From Streptomyces nigrescens (GTDB taxonomy: Bacteria; Actinomycetota; Actinomycetes; Streptomycetales; Streptomycetaceae): a DNA stretch of 64,000 nucleotides. The notes under the pieces are model-generated. The model made no database searches and was not told the origin of the DNA. It saw only the letters and a list, made by a program, of their open reading frames with translations. Positions 17,439 through 26,414 of the stretch are shown here, piece by piece. The translations under genes were made by a program, and so were the position numbers. Location of the stretch: positions 6,634,001 through 6,698,000 of the forward strand of contig AP026073.1 of NCBI GenBank assembly GCA_024349765.1, written 5' to 3'. The first letter of the stretch is position 1. Every line of letters starts with the position of its first letter.

Positions 17439-17980
17439 CCGCGGATCTGGAAGGCGACCTCCGAGCCCAGGTCCTTGGCCAGCTCCTCCTGGACGGCGGT
17501 GGCCCGCTTCTTGGACAGCACCAGGCCGTGGCTCGCCGAGCCGAGGTTGTCGGTGAACCCGAAGACCCGCAGGCTGGTGGCGTGCTGCTTCCTGACCTCG
17601 TCGGCGATGGCGCCGATCCGGGACAGCGCGTCCGAGGTCAGCTCGGCGCTGTCCTTCCCGAACAGCACCTCGGCCTGCAGCGCGAACGTCACGTTGTCGT
17701 TGGTGTCCTGCCGCCGCTCCGAGCCGTCGTCGGTCTCCACGATCGACTTGATGTTGAGCACCTTGGCCGGCGCCAGCTTGGCCCCCTGCACCATCCGCAG
17801 ATCGGGGTCGTGAGGGTCGATGCGGACCGGCGGGCCGGAGTCCTCGGTCACCCCCGGCGGATCGGCATGGGCCGGAGGTGCCGACAACGCGGCGGCCAGC
17901 AGCAGCGCGACGGCGGCCGTGACGGCGCTACGGGGCACCCGGCGCGAACGCGGGGAAACGGGCACGGGGTTCACGGTCAT
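17342..17980 (-). CDS. Secreted OmpA-family peptidoglycan-binding protein
   Basis: This 212-residue exported protein has a signal peptide over about residues 1-39 (AAALSAPPAHA). The C-terminal OmpA-like domain contains the peptidoglycan-binding signature VFGFTDNLGSASHGLVLSKK followed by RATAVQEEL. It then has IRGYGEQYPIADN and the terminal KKNRRVEVSF. It is the last gene of the reverse-strand Tad cluster and may anchor the pilus machinery to the cell wall. The lipoprotein gene upstream ends 12 bases before its start. Such domains are uncommon as partners of Gram-positive Tad systems outside actinomycetes. Confidence 0.9.
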   Translation of the reverse strand: MTVNPVPVSPRSRRVPRSAVTAAVALLLAAALSAPPAHADPPGVTEDSGPPVRIDPHDPDLRMVQGAKLAPAKVLNIKSIVETDDGSERRQDTNDNVTFALQAEVLFGKDSAELTSDALSRIGAIADEVRKQHATSLRVFGFTDNLGSASHGLVLSKKRATAVQEELAKDLGSEVAFQIRGYGEQYPIADNSTEEGRKKNRRVEVSFPRAGS

Positions 17981-17992
17981 CGGGCGGCCCGC

Positions 17993-18577
17993 TCAGTCCG
18001 TGATCTGCACGGTCGCCGGCGGCATGGTCGGCAGCTGGAAGTCGACCTCGGTCACCTTGGCCGGTGGCGCCGGGAACTGCGCGAATATCGGGCGGCTCGC
18101 GCCCGGCATCAGCCCGCTCAGGCCCGTCGTGCACAGGCACTCGCCGTTGGTGTCCCGCAGCACCAGATAGCGCTTCTTTCCCGCCTTGTCGACGAGGGTG
18201 GCGCCCGAGATGGACGAACGGGACCGCAGCTCGGTCTCGTTGGAGCGCCAGTCGATGGCGTTGAAGGCGCGGCTGCCGTGGTTGGTGACCGTGCCGTTGA
18301 CGGTGACGAAGCCCCCGGAGTCGCGGACCACGGAGTTCAGGGTGACCACGACGCCGTCCGGGCCCTTCATCTCGCCGATCACCTTGCTGGAGTCGGCCGC
18401 CGGGGTGCCGGGGCCGCCGTCCTTGGGCGTGCTGCTGCGGGCCGGCGGCTTCTTGTCGTCCGCCCGCGCGCCGCCGTCCCCGCCGCCACCGCAGCCGGCC
18501 ACGACGAGAGCCAGGCCGACAGCGCTCGCCATGGCGACCGCTCCCCTGGCGGCCTTCGTGGTGCGCCGAATGCTCAT
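17993..18577 (-). CDS. Lipoprotein of the Tad cluster
   Basis: This 194-residue protein has a lipobox (LALVVAGCGGG) that makes Cys29 the lipidated N-terminus. It is followed by a Gly/Asp/Pro-rich linker and a beta-rich domain with VNGTVTNHGSRAFNAIDW. The latter looks like an extracellular immunoglobulin-like (DUF4352-type) fold. Two Cys in NGECLCTTG may form a disulfide. It sits between the OmpA-like gene and the TadG-like gene in the same direction, so it is probably an outer component of the pilus assembly. The exact role is unknown. Confidence 0.8.
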   Translation of the reverse strand: MSIRRTTKAARGAVAMASAVGLALVVAGCGGGGDGGARADDKKPPARSSTPKDGGPGTPAADSSKVIGEMKGPDGVVVTLNSVVRDSGGFVTVNGTVTNHGSRAFNAIDWRSNETELRSRSSISGATLVDKAGKKRYLVLRDTNGECLCTTGLSGLMPGASRPIFAQFPAPPAKVTEVDFQLPTMPPATVQITD

Positions 18578-18639
18578 TGGATGCGATTCCTTCGATCGTC
18601 GGGTGCCCGGTGCGGGTCGGTGTGGTGGTCGGCGGGCGG

Positions 18640-19344
18640 TCAGTGGGCCAGCCGTACGGAGAAGAGGTCGGAGGCGTGGGGGAGGTGCGTCAGGTCGCCG
18701 GCGTCGAGGGTCCATTCCTTGCCGTCGCAGGTGATCGTGACGGGGGCGGGCCCGGGGTCCTCCTTGCCGCCGCCCTTGCCCCCTCCCCCGTCCTTGCCGC
18801 CCTTGCCGCCCTTGCCGTCCTTCCCACCGCCGTCGTCGCTCCCGGCGGGTGCGGGGGCGCAGCGCGGGCCGACCACCGAGGTCGCCTCGGCCGACGCGTG
18901 TTTGCCCGCGGTGCCGGGGATGACCGAAGCCCCCACGGTGTTCCGGGTCCGGACGGTCACCGCGAACGAGGTCGGCCAGGAGTCCGGCACGCAGCCGGAG
19001 ACCTCGGCGTCGTTGCGTCCGGCGAACCAGTCCGCGCTCTCGCAGGCCGTCCCGGAGGGGACACCGCGCCCGCTCAGCAGGTCCTCCCAGGCGGCCTTGT
19101 CGCTCTCGTAGCTGCCGTCGCGGACGCCGTCGAGCACGCCCTTGGCCAGCAGGTCGCGGTACTTCTGCCCGGCGGCGAGCGCGGCCGCGTCGGCGGCGGT
19201 CTGGGCGCCGTTGCGGGTGGCCGCCGCCTGCCCGACGGCGAAGAAGGCGAGCGCGAGGAAGAGCAGGCCCGCGACCGCCACGAGGTAGAGCGGGAAGGCC
19301 TGCCCGGCGTCACGCGCGCCGCGGCGCGGTTCGGCGACCGTCAT
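18640..19344 (-). CDS. TadG-like (Flp pilus assembly, Tad_N) protein
   Basis: This 234-residue protein starts GQAFPLYLVAVAGLLFLALA, the pseudopilin-like N-terminal helix of the TadE/TadG Flp-assembly family. The family-typical QTAADAAALAAGQ follows. The C-terminal part has four Cys and a low-complexity Gly/Lys/Asp stretch (residues about 170-200) before a terminal domain. It is probably a minor pilin or pilus-assembly factor anchored by one helix. The ATG at 19344 gives the conserved DAGQAFPL close to the N-terminus. Confidence 0.85.
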   Translation of the reverse strand: MTVAEPRRGARDAGQAFPLYLVAVAGLLFLALAFFAVGQAAATRNGAQTAADAAALAAGQKYRDLLAKGVLDGVRDGSYESDKAAWEDLLSGRGVPSGTACESADWFAGRNDAEVSGCVPDSWPTSFAVTVRTRNTVGASVIPGTAGKHASAEATSVVGPRCAPAPAGSDDGGGKDGKGGKGGKDGGGGKGGGKEDPGPAPVTITCDGKEWTLDAGDLTHLPHASDLFSVRLAH

Positions 19345-19364
19345 GGCGGTGGCGGCCCGGGGCC

Positions 19365-19529
19365 CTAGATGCCGACGACGTCGGAGATCTTGTTGGCGAT
19401 GGCGTTGGCGATCTGGCTGCCGAAGTCCGTGGTCGACAGGACCAGGACGATCGCCACGACCACCGCGATGATGCCGAGGTACTCGATCGAGGTCTGTCCC
19501 CGGTCGTTCCCCAAAAACCGCTTCGCCAT
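19365..19529 (-). CDS. flp: Flp/Fap type IVb pilin
   Basis: This 54-residue pilin has a short basic leader (MAKRFLGNDRG), a predicted peptidase cut after Gly, then QTSIEYLGIIAVVVAIVLVL with the conserved Glu at +5 and the long hydrophobic assembly helix. This is the major subunit of Tad pili. The ATG at 19529 is chosen because GGAGGGG lies just upstream; longer frames exist. It is followed 20 bases later by the TadG-like gene. It should be matured by the A24 peptidase at 13263-13997. Confidence 0.93.
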   Translation of the reverse strand: MAKRFLGNDRGQTSIEYLGIIAVVVAIVLVLSTTDFGSQIANAIANKISDVVGI

Positions 19530-19632
19530 CGTCTTCCCCTCCATGGGCGGCCGCACCGCTCTGGTCCGGCTGGTCTGCCCCCGTGGTGTCGGCGCGGTCG
19601 GCCGCGCTCATGACACCAGAAAAGTACGCCGG

Positions 19633-19659
19633 AACGGTGTTCCCCGGACAGGGATTCCG
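19633..19659 (-). promoter_or_regulatory. Possible sigma-R-like promoter of the pilin gene in a 447-base gap
   Basis: On the reverse strand GGAAT (19658-19654) is followed 18 bases later by GTT (19635-19633). This fits the GGGAAT-N18-GTT spacing of sigma-R promoters of Streptomyces. The expected transcript start lies about 100 bases before the flp ATG. The surrounding gap (19530-19976) otherwise shows no gene. The match is short, so this is tentative. Confidence 0.3.
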
Positions 19660-19976
19660 TACCCAATCCTCTATCGGGGACACGGGCGGAAGATACAACG
19701 GCGCGTTTCGGCCACTGCTGCGCACCTCGTCCACCCCCGCTCCCCCTCCGGACCGCGTCCCGCGCCGATGCCCATGCGGACCGGCCGGCCTCCCCGCCTC
19801 CGAGCACGGTGGTGACCGCCGGTCCACCCACTGTGACACAACTCGTTGCTGTTGCGAAGGCGTTGACGGGAATGCGGGCGGTGCACCGTACGCATCCGGC
19901 CGGGCCCGGCACGGCATCCCGGCCACCGCCGTGCGCCCGGACCGCCCGCTTCCCGCGGCGCCGCGCGGGTACGCCC

Positions 19977-20870
19977 TCACTCTCCCATCAGCGAGCCGAA
20001 GTTGGTGCCCGAGCCGAGGAAGAAACCCGCGATGAGCAGGATCATCGTCGCCGGCACCATGAACGTGGTGACGACCATGGTGGCCTTGGGAACGGCCCGG
20101 GCGGCGCGCCGGCGGGCGTTCTGGGCGTCGGTCCGGCGCATGTCGTTGGCGATCTGGATGAGGGTGTCGACGATGGGCGAGCCGAGCTCCTCCCCCTGCT
20201 GGAGGGCGGTGACGAACTGGGCGACCTGTTCCGAGTCGTTGCGTTTGCGCAGTTCCTCGAAGGCGGCGCGGCGGCTGACCCCCATGTCCATCTGCCGCAG
20301 GGTGATCCGGAGTTCATCGGCCCACGGGCCTTCGTATTTGTCCGCGACCCGGTCGAGGGCCTGGCGGAAACTCAGCCCGGCGCTCACGACGACCGCGAGC
20401 ACGTCCAGGAAGTCCGGCAGGGTCCGCTCGATCGTGTCCTTGCGCTGGCGGATCGCGGCCCAGATGCCGACCTCGTTCCAGAAGAGGCCGAAGAGCACCA
20501 TCAGGACGCCGAGAACCGGCTGACCGCGCAGGAACATCACCAGCGCGCCGATGAAGCCGAGGGCGCCGTAGACGGCACGGCGGGCGGCGTAGCGGTCGAC
20601 GGTGAGGCCGCCCGGGTTGCCCGCCAGGTCGATCCGGCGGCGGATGCGGGCGGTGCGCTTGTCGCCCATCAGGCGCAGGACGAGCGGGGCGTAGCGCATG
20701 CCGAGGCGGTCCACGGCCGAGCCGACGGCCGTCGTCCGGGTCGCGCCGACCTCCAGGGACAGCGCCAGGTCGGGCGGCAGCCGGGCCTCGCGGCGGTAGA
20801 GGGCCACACCGCAGCAGATGCCGACGACCGAGAGGGCGAAGGCCGCGGCCAGCAGAATTCCGATTCCCAT
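19977..20870 (-). CDS. tadC: Tad pilus inner-membrane platform protein TadC (type II secretion F domain)
   Basis: This 297-residue membrane protein has an N-terminal span, central paired spans and a C-terminal pair. The T2SF domain contains DVLAVVVSAGLSFRQALDRV, then GEELGSPIVDTLIQIANDMR, and RARRAVPKA-type residues before the last spans. With TadB it forms the membrane platform on which the TadA ATPase drives pilus assembly. It starts 20 bases after tadB ends. The cluster gap follows its stop. Confidence 0.94.
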   Translation of the reverse strand: MGIGILLAAAFALSVVGICCGVALYRREARLPPDLALSLEVGATRTTAVGSAVDRLGMRYAPLVLRLMGDKRTARIRRRIDLAGNPGGLTVDRYAARRAVYGALGFIGALVMFLRGQPVLGVLMVLFGLFWNEVGIWAAIRQRKDTIERTLPDFLDVLAVVVSAGLSFRQALDRVADKYEGPWADELRITLRQMDMGVSRRAAFEELRKRNDSEQVAQFVTALQQGEELGSPIVDTLIQIANDMRRTDAQNARRRAARAVPKATMVVTTFMVPATMILLIAGFFLGSGTNFGSLMGE

Positions 20871-20890
20871 CCGGTTTCCCCTCCGGTCCC

Positions 20891-21880
20891 TCAGACGTCG
20901 ATCTTGGACAGCCGGCGGATGAAGAAGAAGCCCAGACCGTAGAGGACGAAGGCGACGACGACCGCGAGCTGGCCGAGGAAGGAGGACGTCATGCGGTCGA
21001 TGGCGCCGGGGGCGATGCGGTTCATCAACAGCAGGGTGCCGACGCCGAGGAGCGGGACGACGTAGGCGGTGACGGTGACCTGGGAGAGCTGGGTGCGGAC
21101 CTCGCGACGGGTCTCCTTGCGCTCCTCCAGCGTCGTGGTGAGGTTGCGCAGCGAGCCGACGACGGTGCCGCCGGCGCGGTTGGAGAGGACCAGGGTGGTG
21201 ACGAGGACCACCAGCTCGCGGGAGGGCAGGCGTTCGGCGAGTTCGCCCAGGGCCTCGTCGATGGAGTGGCCGACGGCGAGCTTCGCCGCCACCTTGGCCA
21301 GTTCCTCGCCGGCCGGGGCCTCCAGTTCCTCGGCGGCCATCCCCAGGGCCGTGCGCAGCGCCAGTCCGGCCTGGGTGGCGTTGGCCAGGATCCGGGAGAG
21401 TTCGGGGAGCTGGTTGATGAACTTCTCGATGCGTTTCTGGCGCTGCCAGTTGAGGAACGCGAAGGCCGCCCAGACGGCTACCAGGGCGGCGATCGGCCCG
21501 AAGAAGGGCGCCAGGACGGCGTGGGCGACCAGCCACAGGGCGACGACCGCGACGAGCATGCCGACGAAGAACTCGCCGGGGGTGACGTCCAGGCCGGTGG
21601 CGGCCAGCCGGAGTTCCAGGCGGCGGCCGAAGCGGGTGCCGCGCAGGGCGCGGTCCACGGACGGGAAGCGGCGGCGTTTCCCGGTCGCCGGCAGCCCGTG
21701 CTCGTCGGCGAGGCGGTCGACGACGGCCTGGCGCTGGGCCCGCCCGGCCGCGAAGGTGCGGACGCCGGCGACGGCGAGCACCGCGCACAGCAGCGTGGCC
21801 CCGATGGTGAGCTGGACGAGGGGGTTCATGGAGGCCGTGTCCAGCCCCCCGGCGGCAGTGGTCAGGGCCCAGCCGGTCAT
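20891..21880 (-). CDS. tadB: Tad pilus inner-membrane platform protein TadB (type II secretion F domain)
   Basis: This 329-residue protein has an N-terminal span, a cytoplasmic part and a T2SF domain with ILANATQAGLALRTALGMAA, then SRELVVLVTTLVLSNRAGGT. The final spans end in IRRLSKIDV. It is the partner of TadC in the platform. Its ATG at 21880 overlaps the tadA stop (ATGA), with GGAAGG upstream, so the genes are translationally coupled. An internal ATG at 21829 is less likely. Confidence 0.94.
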   Translation of the reverse strand: MTGWALTTAAGGLDTASMNPLVQLTIGATLLCAVLAVAGVRTFAAGRAQRQAVVDRLADEHGLPATGKRRRFPSVDRALRGTRFGRRLELRLAATGLDVTPGEFFVGMLVAVVALWLVAHAVLAPFFGPIAALVAVWAAFAFLNWQRQKRIEKFINQLPELSRILANATQAGLALRTALGMAAEELEAPAGEELAKVAAKLAVGHSIDEALGELAERLPSRELVVLVTTLVLSNRAGGTVVGSLRNLTTTLEERKETRREVRTQLSQVTVTAYVVPLLGVGTLLLMNRIAPGAIDRMTSSFLGQLAVVVAFVLYGLGFFFIRRLSKIDV

Positions 21881-23217
21881 GAGGAGGCCTTCCGGGTGGC
21901 GAGTTGGTCGTCGGTGGCCGCCACCCCGAAGGCGGGCGGGGTGGGCTCGCTCGCCATGAAGAGGCGTTCGGCCACCCGTCGGGGCAGCGGGAAGTAGCGG
22001 AAGCGGCCGTGCACGATCCGGTCGGCGCCCATCGGTTCGGCGTCGAACCGGCAGACCGTCGCGATCCGGTAGTCCTCGTGGCCGCGCGAGTCGAGGATGG
22101 CGATCTCGCTGATCCGGCGGGAGCCGTCGGCGTGCCGGGTGAGCTGGACGATGCAGTCGACGGCGCTGTTGATCTGGTCCCGCAGCGCCTCGAAGGGAAT
22201 CTTGACGTCCGACATGGAGGCCAGCGTCTGCAGCCGCATCAGGGCGTCCTCGGCGCTGTTGGCGTGCACGGTGGCGAGCGAGCCGTCGTGGCCGGTGGAC
22301 ATCGCCTGGAGCATGTCGAGGGTCTCCCCGCCGCGCACTTCACCGACGATGATGCGGTCGGGGCGCATGCGCAGGGAGTTGCGTACGAGGTCGCGGATGG
22401 TGATCCGGCCCTTGCCCTCCACGTTGGGCGGCCGGGCCTCCAGCCGGATGACGTGGGTCTGCTGGAGCTGGAGTTCGGCGGCGTCCTCGACGGTGATGAT
22501 CCGCTCGCCCTCCGGGATGAGGCCGGACAGGGCGTTGAGCAGGGTGGTCTTGCCGGCACCGGTGGCACCGGAGACCACCACGTTGAACTTGGCGCGCACC
22601 AGCCCGGCCAGCAGCATCAGCATCTGCTCGTCGAGCGTGCCCCTGCCGATGAGTTCGGCGAGGGTGTAGGCGCGCGGGAAGCGGCGGATGGTGAGCGTGG
22701 CGCCGTTCAGGGCGAGCGGCGGGATGATGACGTTGACGCGTTCCCCGGAGGGGAGGCGGGCGTCGACCATCGGATTGGACTCGTCGACGCGGCGGTTGAC
22801 GGTGGAGACGATCCGCTCGATGGTCTGCATCAGCTGTTCGTGCGAGGCGAAGCGGACCGGGACGAGTTCGACCCGGCCGGCGCGTTCGACGTAGACCTGG
22901 TCCGGCCCGTTGACCATGATCTCGGTGATCGAGGCGTCTTCCAGCAGCGGTTCCAGCACGCCCAGGCCCAGCGCCTCGTCGACCACCCGGCGGATCAGCT
23001 GGGCCCGTTCGGCGGTGGAGAGCACCGGGCCCTCGCGGCTGATGATGTGGCCGAGCACGCGCTCCAGCCGGGACCGGCGCTCGGCCGCGGCCAGCGACGA
23101 CATCTCGGCGAGGTCGATCTCCTCCAGCAGCTTGGCGCGGTAGGTGGCGACCAAGTGGCTGTCGTGGCGCGGCTCACCGGCCGGCTCGGGCGCGACGATC
23201 CGGGCTTTCAGGCTCAT
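21877..23217 (-). CDS. tadA: Tad secretion ATPase TadA/CpaF
   Basis: This 446-residue GspE/CpaF-type hexameric ATPase powers Flp pilus assembly. Walker A is GATGAGKT (217-224), the Asp box is IITVEDAAELQL, and Walker B is MRPDRIIVGEVRGGE. The His box GHDGSLATVHANSAEDAL follows. The N-terminal all-helical domain contains EPLLEDASITEIMVNGPDQV, typical of CpaF. It overlaps its neighbours by four bases on both sides, so it is the core of a tightly coupled operon. Confidence 0.97.
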   Translation of the reverse strand: MSLKARIVAPEPAGEPRHDSHLVATYRAKLLEEIDLAEMSSLAAAERRSRLERVLGHIISREGPVLSTAERAQLIRRVVDEALGLGVLEPLLEDASITEIMVNGPDQVYVERAGRVELVPVRFASHEQLMQTIERIVSTVNRRVDESNPMVDARLPSGERVNVIIPPLALNGATLTIRRFPRAYTLAELIGRGTLDEQMLMLLAGLVRAKFNVVVSGATGAGKTTLLNALSGLIPEGERIITVEDAAELQLQQTHVIRLEARPPNVEGKGRITIRDLVRNSLRMRPDRIIVGEVRGGETLDMLQAMSTGHDGSLATVHANSAEDALMRLQTLASMSDVKIPFEALRDQINSAVDCIVQLTRHADGSRRISEIAILDSRGHEDYRIATVCRFDAEPMGADRIVHGRFRYFPLPRRVAERLFMASEPTPPAFGVAATDDQLATRKASS

Positions 23218-23717
23218 CGCGGGAGTGCTCCTTCGTACGTGCTCGCCGCCGCCGCGCCCTGCGCGCCGGCGTCGGCGGGGCGGGGCATGGTGGCGCTGCG
23301 GCTGGCGGAGCCGAAGTCGTCGACGCCGGGGATGATCGAGGGGATCGTGACCCGGGCCGTGGCGCTGACCGCGTCGCCGCCCTCGCTGACCGAGATCGTC
23401 GCGCGGTCGGCGACCCAGCCGCTCATCGCGGCCCGGCCGGCGGACCGCGGATCGGTCTCGCGGTCGGCCCGGTCCATCGAGGCGGTACGGGCCGCGGCGC
23501 GCGCACCGGTGCCGGCCTGCTGGACGGTGTAGGCCGCCAGGCCGAGTTGGACCACGGCCAGCGCGACGACCAGCAGGATCGGCAGGAAGCCGAGGAACTC
23601 GATGGAGACCTGACCGCGGTCGCGGCGGTGGCGGAGCCTCCGGGCGGGACCGCGGAACGCTCCCGGGGCCGCGGCGGCACGACGGGACACGGCTCCGGGG
23701 CGGCGTACCGTCCTCAT
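23214..23717 (-). CDS. tadE: TadE-like pseudopilin
   Basis: This 167-residue protein has a basic N-terminus, then RRDRGQVSIEFLGFLPILLV, a prepilin-like processing region (after Gly, Glu at +5) and assembly helix. An Ala-rich helix and a small beta domain follow. Such TadE proteins are minor pilins that form or prime the pilus. It overlaps tadA and the upstream tadE paralogue by ATGA junctions. It differs from its neighbour in length and C-terminal sequence, so the two probably form a heterodimeric minor pilin. Confidence 0.92.
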   Translation of the reverse strand: MRTVRRPGAVSRRAAAAPGAFRGPARRLRHRRDRGQVSIEFLGFLPILLVVALAVVQLGLAAYTVQQAGTGARAAARTASMDRADRETDPRSAGRAAMSGWVADRATISVSEGGDAVSATARVTIPSIIPGVDDFGSASRSATMPRPADAGAQGAAAASTYEGALPR

Positions 23718-24097
23718 CGGCTGTCCTCCTTCGCGGCGCCGGCCGAGCCGGTGATGTGCCCCGGGAAGCTGGCCACGCCGGGGAAGAGCACCGGGACGCT
23801 GATCCGGACGGTGGCCTTCCACAGGCCGGCCTCGGTGGTGCAGGAGGCCGAGGAACCCGCCTGCCAGGCGGGCGGCAGCTGGTCCTCGGCGGCGGTGCGG
23901 CAGGCGCCGGCGCCGCCGTCCCGGGTGGCGGTGGCCGCCCGCGCGCCCCGGTCGGCGGCGTGCGCGGCGAGCGAGTAGGAGTACCCGACCAGCACGAACT
24001 GCCAGAGCAGCACGAGGACCAGCAGGATCAGCGGCAGCAGTCCCAGGAACTCCACGGAGACCTGTCCGCGGTCGTCGCCGCCCAGCGGGCGCCGCAC
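23714..24097 (-). CDS. Second TadE-like pseudopilin
   Basis: This 127-residue protein begins GDDRGQVSVEFLGLLPLILL, with the same processing motif as its neighbour. A short extracellular domain with two Cys (ACRTAAEDQLPP and SASCTTEAG) probably holds a disulfide. The start is GTG with GAGGAGGG upstream. It lies one base after the stop of the CpaE-type gene. It is a likely partner of the following TadE protein. Confidence 0.9.
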   Translation of the reverse strand: MRRPLGGDDRGQVSVEFLGLLPLILLVLVLLWQFVLVGYSYSLAAHAADRGARAATATRDGGAGACRTAAEDQLPPAWQAGSSASCTTEAGLWKATVRISVPVLFPGVASFPGHITGSAGAAKEDSR

Positions 24098-24100
24098 CGC

Positions 24101-25540
24101 TCAGCCCTCCTCGTACGGGCCGGCCGGGTCGAACGGCCCGGGCCCGCCGGCCGCCGTCGCCTGCCCCCGCCGGACGCCGAACCGCCCGGCGCCCGACCCC
24201 GATCCCGACCCCGACGCGGCCCCGGAGGCCGCACCCGGACCCGTCCCGGAACCGGCAGCCGCCCCCGTCGTGAGCGCCTTGCGCTTGCGCCCCGTCAGCG
24301 ACGGACGCGCCCGGTGGCTGCCCCGGCCCTGCCGCGCGGCCGGTGACTCGACCAGCCCCAGCTCACCGGCGAGCGCCCAGAGCGCCTGCTTGACCGTCGA
24401 CCGGGCGTCCAGGTCCTGCATCCGGCCGGCGTCCACACACGGCTGGAGTTCCTTGTACGCCGCCGGGACGTGCGCCCGGGCCGTCCGGGTGCCGGTGGCC
24501 TTGGCGACCACCGGCGGCTGGATCTCGGTGCTGCGGGTGAGCCGGTTGACGACCGTGGTGGTGTCCTCGGCCTTGCGGATCTGCAGCCGGTCCCACAGCC
24601 GTACCTGCCGCTTGGCGGCCCGTACGGCCACCACGTCCGGGGTGGTCACGAGCAGGGCGACGTCGGCGAGTTCGACGGCCGCGGCGTTCGCCGACTGCAT
24701 CTGGGAGCCGCAGTCGACCACCACGACCTCGTAGCGGGAGCGCAGTGCGCCGAGGATCTGCCGGGCCGCCCGGTCGTCGACCTCCTCGCCGCGCTCGCCC
24801 TCCTCCGGCGCCAGCAGCAGCGCCAGCCCGGTGTGGTGGTCGTGCACCGCGTCCTGCAGGACCCGTACGGACAGGTCCTGGATGCCGGCCAGGTCGACGA
24901 CCGAGCGGCGGAACTGGACGTCCAGGTAGGAGGCGACGTCCCCGGACTGCAGGTCGAGGTCGACCAGCGCGACGCTGCGGCCCGCGGCCCGGGCGGCCAG
25001 CGCCAGTTGGACGGCGGCGACGGTGGTGCCGACCCCGCCCTTGGCACCGGTCACGGTCACCAGCCGGCCGGCCGGTCCGGGCCGCGCCTCCGGGTTTCCC
25101 CCCAGGTGCACCCGTACGCCGGCGGCCCACTGGGCGGCGGCCTGCACCCGGGCGGCCAACTCGTCGTAGCCGAGCGGCAGTCCGACGATGCCCCGGGCGC
25201 CGGCGTCCATCGCCGCGGAGAACAGCGCGGGCCCGGCGTCGGTGGTGATCAGGACGACGCCGACGGCGGGGAAGCGGAGCGCGATCTCCCGGATCAGCTC
25301 CAGCGCCGGTGTCGGCCCGATCCGCTCGTGGACCAGGACGACCTCGGGCAGCGCCGCGACGGCGGGGCCCGGACCGGTGTCCACGGCGGGCTGCGCCGCG
25401 GCCCCGGCCAGGGCGTCGAGCAGCGCGGTGCCGTCGGCGACCGCGGGCGCCGGCTCGGCGTCCGGCAGCTGGTTGAGCAGCGAGGTCACCGCGCGGGCGG
25501 CGTCCGGGTCGCCGATCGCCGGGAGGATGCGGATGGTCAC
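24101..25540 (-). CDS. cpaE: CpaE/TadZ-type MinD-ParA ATPase
   Basis: This 479-residue protein has an N-terminal receiver-like domain (about 1-130) without an obvious phospho-Asp motif. A ParA/MinD ATPase follows, with deviant Walker A GAKGGVGTT (165-173) and the signature DLDLQSGDVASYLD. TadZ/CpaE proteins place the pilus machine at a specific site in the cell. The C-terminal tail (about 405-479) is rich in Gly/Ser/Ala repeats and is unusual in length. It follows cpaB at 13 bases. Confidence 0.92.
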   Translation of the reverse strand: MTIRILPAIGDPDAARAVTSLLNQLPDAEPAPAVADGTALLDALAGAAAQPAVDTGPGPAVAALPEVVLVHERIGPTPALELIREIALRFPAVGVVLITTDAGPALFSAAMDAGARGIVGLPLGYDELAARVQAAAQWAAGVRVHLGGNPEARPGPAGRLVTVTGAKGGVGTTVAAVQLALAARAAGRSVALVDLDLQSGDVASYLDVQFRRSVVDLAGIQDLSVRVLQDAVHDHHTGLALLLAPEEGERGEEVDDRAARQILGALRSRYEVVVVDCGSQMQSANAAAVELADVALLVTTPDVVAVRAAKRQVRLWDRLQIRKAEDTTTVVNRLTRSTEIQPPVVAKATGTRTARAHVPAAYKELQPCVDAGRMQDLDARSTVKQALWALAGELGLVESPAARQGRGSHRARPSLTGRKRKALTTGAAAGSGTGPGAASGAASGSGSGSGAGRFGVRRGQATAAGGPGPFDPAGPYEEG

Positions 25541-25553
25541 CTGGGCCTCCGGG

Positions 25554-26273
25554 TCACTTGTCGCCGTCGAGGGTGTAGGTGCGCTGGCTCGGCGGGATGG
25601 TGGCCTCGCTGCCGGGCGCGAGCAGCGCCAGCCGTACGTGGGAGGCGAACGACTCGGCGTACGCGACCCGCTGGGCGTCCTGGGTGTTGAGCGCGAAGGT
25701 GATCGGCACGGCCTCGCCGGCCTGCCGGTTGGCCGCGTTCGTGTCGCCGGGGTCCTTGGCCTCCAGGGGCGTCAGCTTGCCGACGTCGATGACCTGGGCG
25801 CCGGCCACGATGACCTTGGAGACCGGCTTGTCCTCGGGGCGCTTGCCCTCGAAGGTGGCGTAGATGTTCACCCGGGCACCGGGGTTGATCTTGCCGGCCA
25901 CACCGGTCGCGGCGTCGATCATGATGGCGATCTCCTGCTGCCCGGCCTTCAGCGCCGGCCGCTCGACGATCATGTCGTCCTGGAGCAGCGACCCCTTCTT
26001 CAGCGGGGTCACCGCGATCTTGCCGCTGACCCGGTCCAGATCGGTCACGGCGGTGGGCGGCAGCCAGCGCTGCGGCATCTTCACCTTCTCGAACTGCCCC
26101 GGATCCAGCGCTTTATAGGCCGCGACGTCCGTCTTCAGCCGGTACGCGGTCTTCTCGGGACCGACCTTGGACTCGACGTTCCTGATCACCGACAGCACGC
26201 CGACGAACGCGCCGACCGCACAGAGAACCGACAGGAGCAGCAGGATCACTCCGCGGCGCTGGCGTGAGTTCAT
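25554..26273 (-). CDS. cpaB: Flp pilus assembly protein CpaB/RcpC (SAF domain)
   Basis: This 239-residue protein has one N-terminal span (GVILLLLSVLCAVGAFVGVL) and an extracytoplasmic SAF domain. It contains GKIAVTPLKKGSLLQDDMIV, then KINPGARVNIYATF. In Gram-negative Tad systems CpaB works with the outer-membrane secretin. Here no secretin exists, so it probably contacts the cell wall or pilus base. It is the first recognisable machinery gene after the unknown gene at 26415. The 141-base gap upstream is low-complexity G/C. Confidence 0.9.
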   Translation of the reverse strand: MNSRQRRGVILLLLSVLCAVGAFVGVLSVIRNVESKVGPEKTAYRLKTDVAAYKALDPGQFEKVKMPQRWLPPTAVTDLDRVSGKIAVTPLKKGSLLQDDMIVERPALKAGQQEIAIMIDAATGVAGKINPGARVNIYATFEGKRPEDKPVSKVIVAGAQVIDVGKLTPLEAKDPGDTNAANRQAGEAVPITFALNTQDAQRVAYAESFASHVRLALLAPGSEATIPPSQRTYTLDGDK

Positions 26274-26414
26274 GGGGGAGGGACCTCGATCGGGACGGGG
26301 GCGGGGGCGGGGCGGTCAGGCCGGCGGGGGCGGTTCGGGGCGGGCGGTCGGCCCGGTGGGCCGGTCGGTGGGCCGGTTCGGGGGGCGGTTCGGGGGCGGC
26401 CGGCTCGGTCGGTG

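Noticed and set aside
18773-18837. Repetitive CTTGCCGCC tract as a possible CRISPR-like or minisatellite array
   Set aside because: It encodes the Gly/Lys/Asp stretch of the TadG-like protein and lacks spacers.
19809-20942. Long forward frame opposite tadC
   Set aside because: Antisense shadow with Arg/Asp/Glu-rich sequence and no domain; tadC on the other strand is certain.
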